Positions 20,878-22,158 of a stretch of DNA of 22,158 bases are shown piece by piece; positions within the stretch are counted from its first letter, which is position 1; each line of letters opens with the position of its first letter. The notes under the pieces are model-generated. The model did not search any database. It was not told where the DNA came from and saw only the letters and a program-made list of their open reading frames with translations. This DNA comes from DATAXV01 sp036272915. Lineage in GTDB: Bacteria > Chloroflexota > Dormibacteria > Dormibacterales > Dormibacteraceae. The stretch lies in the NCBI GenBank assembly GCA_036272915.1, contig DATAXV010000104.1:1-22158 (forward strand), read 5' to 3'. The translations under genes and the position numbers were made by a program.

Positions 20878-22158
20878 TCAGGAGGCGAGCTCGGTCACGA
20901 CCTCGCCCGCCTCGTCCGATCGGTGGAGCTCGTCGGGCCCCACCTCCACCCGGCGCAGCTCGGTGAGGAGGACGGTCAGGATCGAGGCGGCGCTGATCGC
21001 CGCGATCAGCCACAGGGTGTTGCGGAGGCCGATGGCGGCGGCCGCGGCACCGGCGAGGAACGACCCGATGGGCATGGAGCCCATCACGAAGAACTTGATG
21101 GTCGCGGTCATGCGGGCGAGCAGCCGCCTGGGTGTGATGGCGAGGCGGAGGCTCACCTGGTTGGCTCCGTAGAGCGGCGAGCCCAGTGCCTGCAGGAACC
21201 AGCCTCCGATCAGGAGCGGAATGGCGAAGAGGGGCGTCGCCAGCGGCAGCAGCAGCGGGCCGAAGGCGATCAGCACGGCGCCGAGGAGCAGCGTGCGGCC
21301 CACGCCGAGTCGAGAGGCCAGCGGCCGCACCAGCGCCGTGCCCAGGAGCAGTCCCGTGTTCCCGATCAGGAACACGACGCCGATGGCGCCGGCGCCCATG
21401 TGAAGGACCTTGGCTTCGTACACGATGAGGACCACGTTGAGGGCGGCCACGACGGCGTTGTTGGCACCGGTGAACATGGCGATGGGGCGGAGGTAGCGGT
21501 GGCCGACGACGAAGCGCATGCCCTCGGCGATCTCGCGCACCAGCGAGGGCCGGCGCTCCACCTCGCCCATGATCTCGCGGCGACGGATGCCGAGGACGAC
21601 GAGGCCGGCGGCGAGGAAGCCGATGGCGTCGGCGAGCAGGGCGGTGGGGGCGGAGAGGGCGCCGACCAGCGCTCCGCCGAGGCCCGGCCCGGCCAGCTGC
21701 GCGCCGGAGGACGAGACCCACAGATACGCGTTGGCGGAGTGCAGGCGGCCGCGGTCGACCAGACCGGGCAGGTACACCTGCCAGGCGATGTCGAACAGCG
21801 TGGTCAGGATGCCGAGGGTGAAGGCGACGACGTCGAGCTCGAGGAGGGTCAGCCTCCCCAGCGCCCAGGTCGCGGGGACCAGGCACATGAGGGCCATGCG
21901 CGCGAAGGCGGTGATGGCGAGGACCGGCCGCCGCGGGAGCCGCTCCAGCCAGACCCCGGCGGGCAGGCCGACGAGGAGGTAGGGGAGGGTGCCCAGGGCG
22001 GCGAGCAGACCGACCTGGAAGGCGCCGGAGTGGAGCAGGAGGATGGCCGCGAGCGGGAGCGCGAGCACACTGACCTGGGAGCCCAGGCTGGCGGTGGTGC
22101 AGGCGATCCAGAGCTTGACGAAATCCCAGTCCCGCAGCAGCGAGCGAACCGCCGCTGG
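20878..22158 (-). CDS. MFS transporter (5' end beyond the window)
   Basis: 426 residues are visible, and the frame stays open to the right edge, so the start lies outside. At the edge it reads LLRDWDFVKLWIACTTASLGSQVSVLALPLAAILLL, the typical first helix region of MFS_3/enterobactin-exporter-like proteins. Then come LPYLLVGLPAGVWLERLPRRPVL (loop 2-3 signature), about ten further hydrophobic helices, and an acidic cytosolic C-terminal tail (ELRRVEVGPDELHRSDEAGEVV). It probably exports a small molecule using the proton gradient. The apparent internal start at 22068 is a GTG in the middle of the first helix and was not accepted. The substrate is unknown; the detoxification context suggests efflux. 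Confidence 0.9.
   Translation of the reverse strand, partial: PAAVRSLLRDWDFVKLWIACTTASLGSQVSVLALPLAAILLLHSGAFQVGLLAALGTLPYLLVGLPAGVWLERLPRRPVLAITAFARMALMCLVPATWALGRLTLLELDVVAFTLGILTTLFDIAWQVYLPGLVDRGRLHSANAYLWVSSSGAQLAGPGLGGALVGALSAPTALLADAIGFLAAGLVVLGIRRREIMGEVERRPSLVREIAEGMRFVVGHRYLRPIAMFTGANNAVVAALNVVLIVYEAKVLHMGAGAIGVVFLIGNTGLLLGTALVRPLASRLGVGRTLLLGAVLIAFGPLLLPLATPLFAIPLLIGGWFLQALGSPLYGANQVSLRLAITPRRLLARMTATIKFFVMGSMPIGSFLAGAAAAAIGLRNTLWLIAAISAASILTVLLTELRRVEVGPDELHRSDEAGEVVTELAS

Noticed and set aside
1..22158. tRNA/rRNA genes, CRISPR arrays, transposases or phage genes
   Set aside because: I looked for cloverleaf-like sequences, regularly spaced repeats and transposase or integrase proteins and saw none.

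Overview
The window is a high-GC bacterial chromosome segment carrying about twenty protein genes and no RNA genes, CRISPR arrays or insertion sequences that I could see. The gene content (an F420-type luciferase-like oxidoreductase, WYL and TetR regulators, an AidB-like flavoprotein, an HTH_42 DNA glycosylase) and many promoters with the -10 hexamer only 6-9 nt from the start codon suggest an actinobacterium or a related high-GC lineage such as Chloroflexota/Dormibacterota. The sequence alone does not settle the taxon.

Layout. 1-3.1 kb: 5' part of a PEP mutase/isocitrate lyase-like enzyme, a small Cys-rich protein, a convergent ArsR regulator/SRPBCC (AHSA1-like) pair, a SAM methyltransferase and a GNAT acetyltransferase. 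3.1-6.5 kb: a TetR regulator divergent from an FAD aromatic monooxygenase (one frameshift), then an F420-type LLM oxidoreductase. 6.7-9.3 kb: a lipoprotein with Asp-box repeats (two frameshifts), and a P-loop kinase divergent from a nucleotidyltransferase. 9.4-14.8 kb: promoter, 28-codon leader ORF, strong intrinsic terminator, heterodimeric ABC exporter and an AidB-family gene, all on +. 14.8-17.5 kb on -: a decayed MFS remnant, an AlkZ-like HTH_42 DNA glycosylase and an epoxide hydrolase, the last two overlapping by four bases. 17.6-18.6 kb: a divergent WYL regulator, followed by an internally deleted type-B carboxylesterase remnant. 19.2-20.8 kb: a TetR regulator and a short-chain dehydrogenase with a shared operator sequence. 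20.9 kb to the end: a partial MFS exporter.

How the genes may work together. The window reads as a detoxification and self-protection neighbourhood: local one-component regulators sit beside oxidoreductases, modifying enzymes and efflux pumps. The most notable part is 9.4-18.6 kb. There an exporter with an attenuator-like leader is followed by AidB, next to a unit that joins a DNA-crosslink glycosylase with a QxQ motif to an epoxide hydrolase under a WYL regulator. I infer, but cannot prove, a defence module against an epoxide-bearing DNA-alkylating compound (export, hydrolyse, repair).

Sequence quality. Three reading-frame breaks (near 4290, 6970 and 7206) are each repaired by adding one base to a G/C run, so some 'pseudogenes' may be homopolymer sequencing errors. 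The MFS and carboxylesterase remnants are genuinely decayed.
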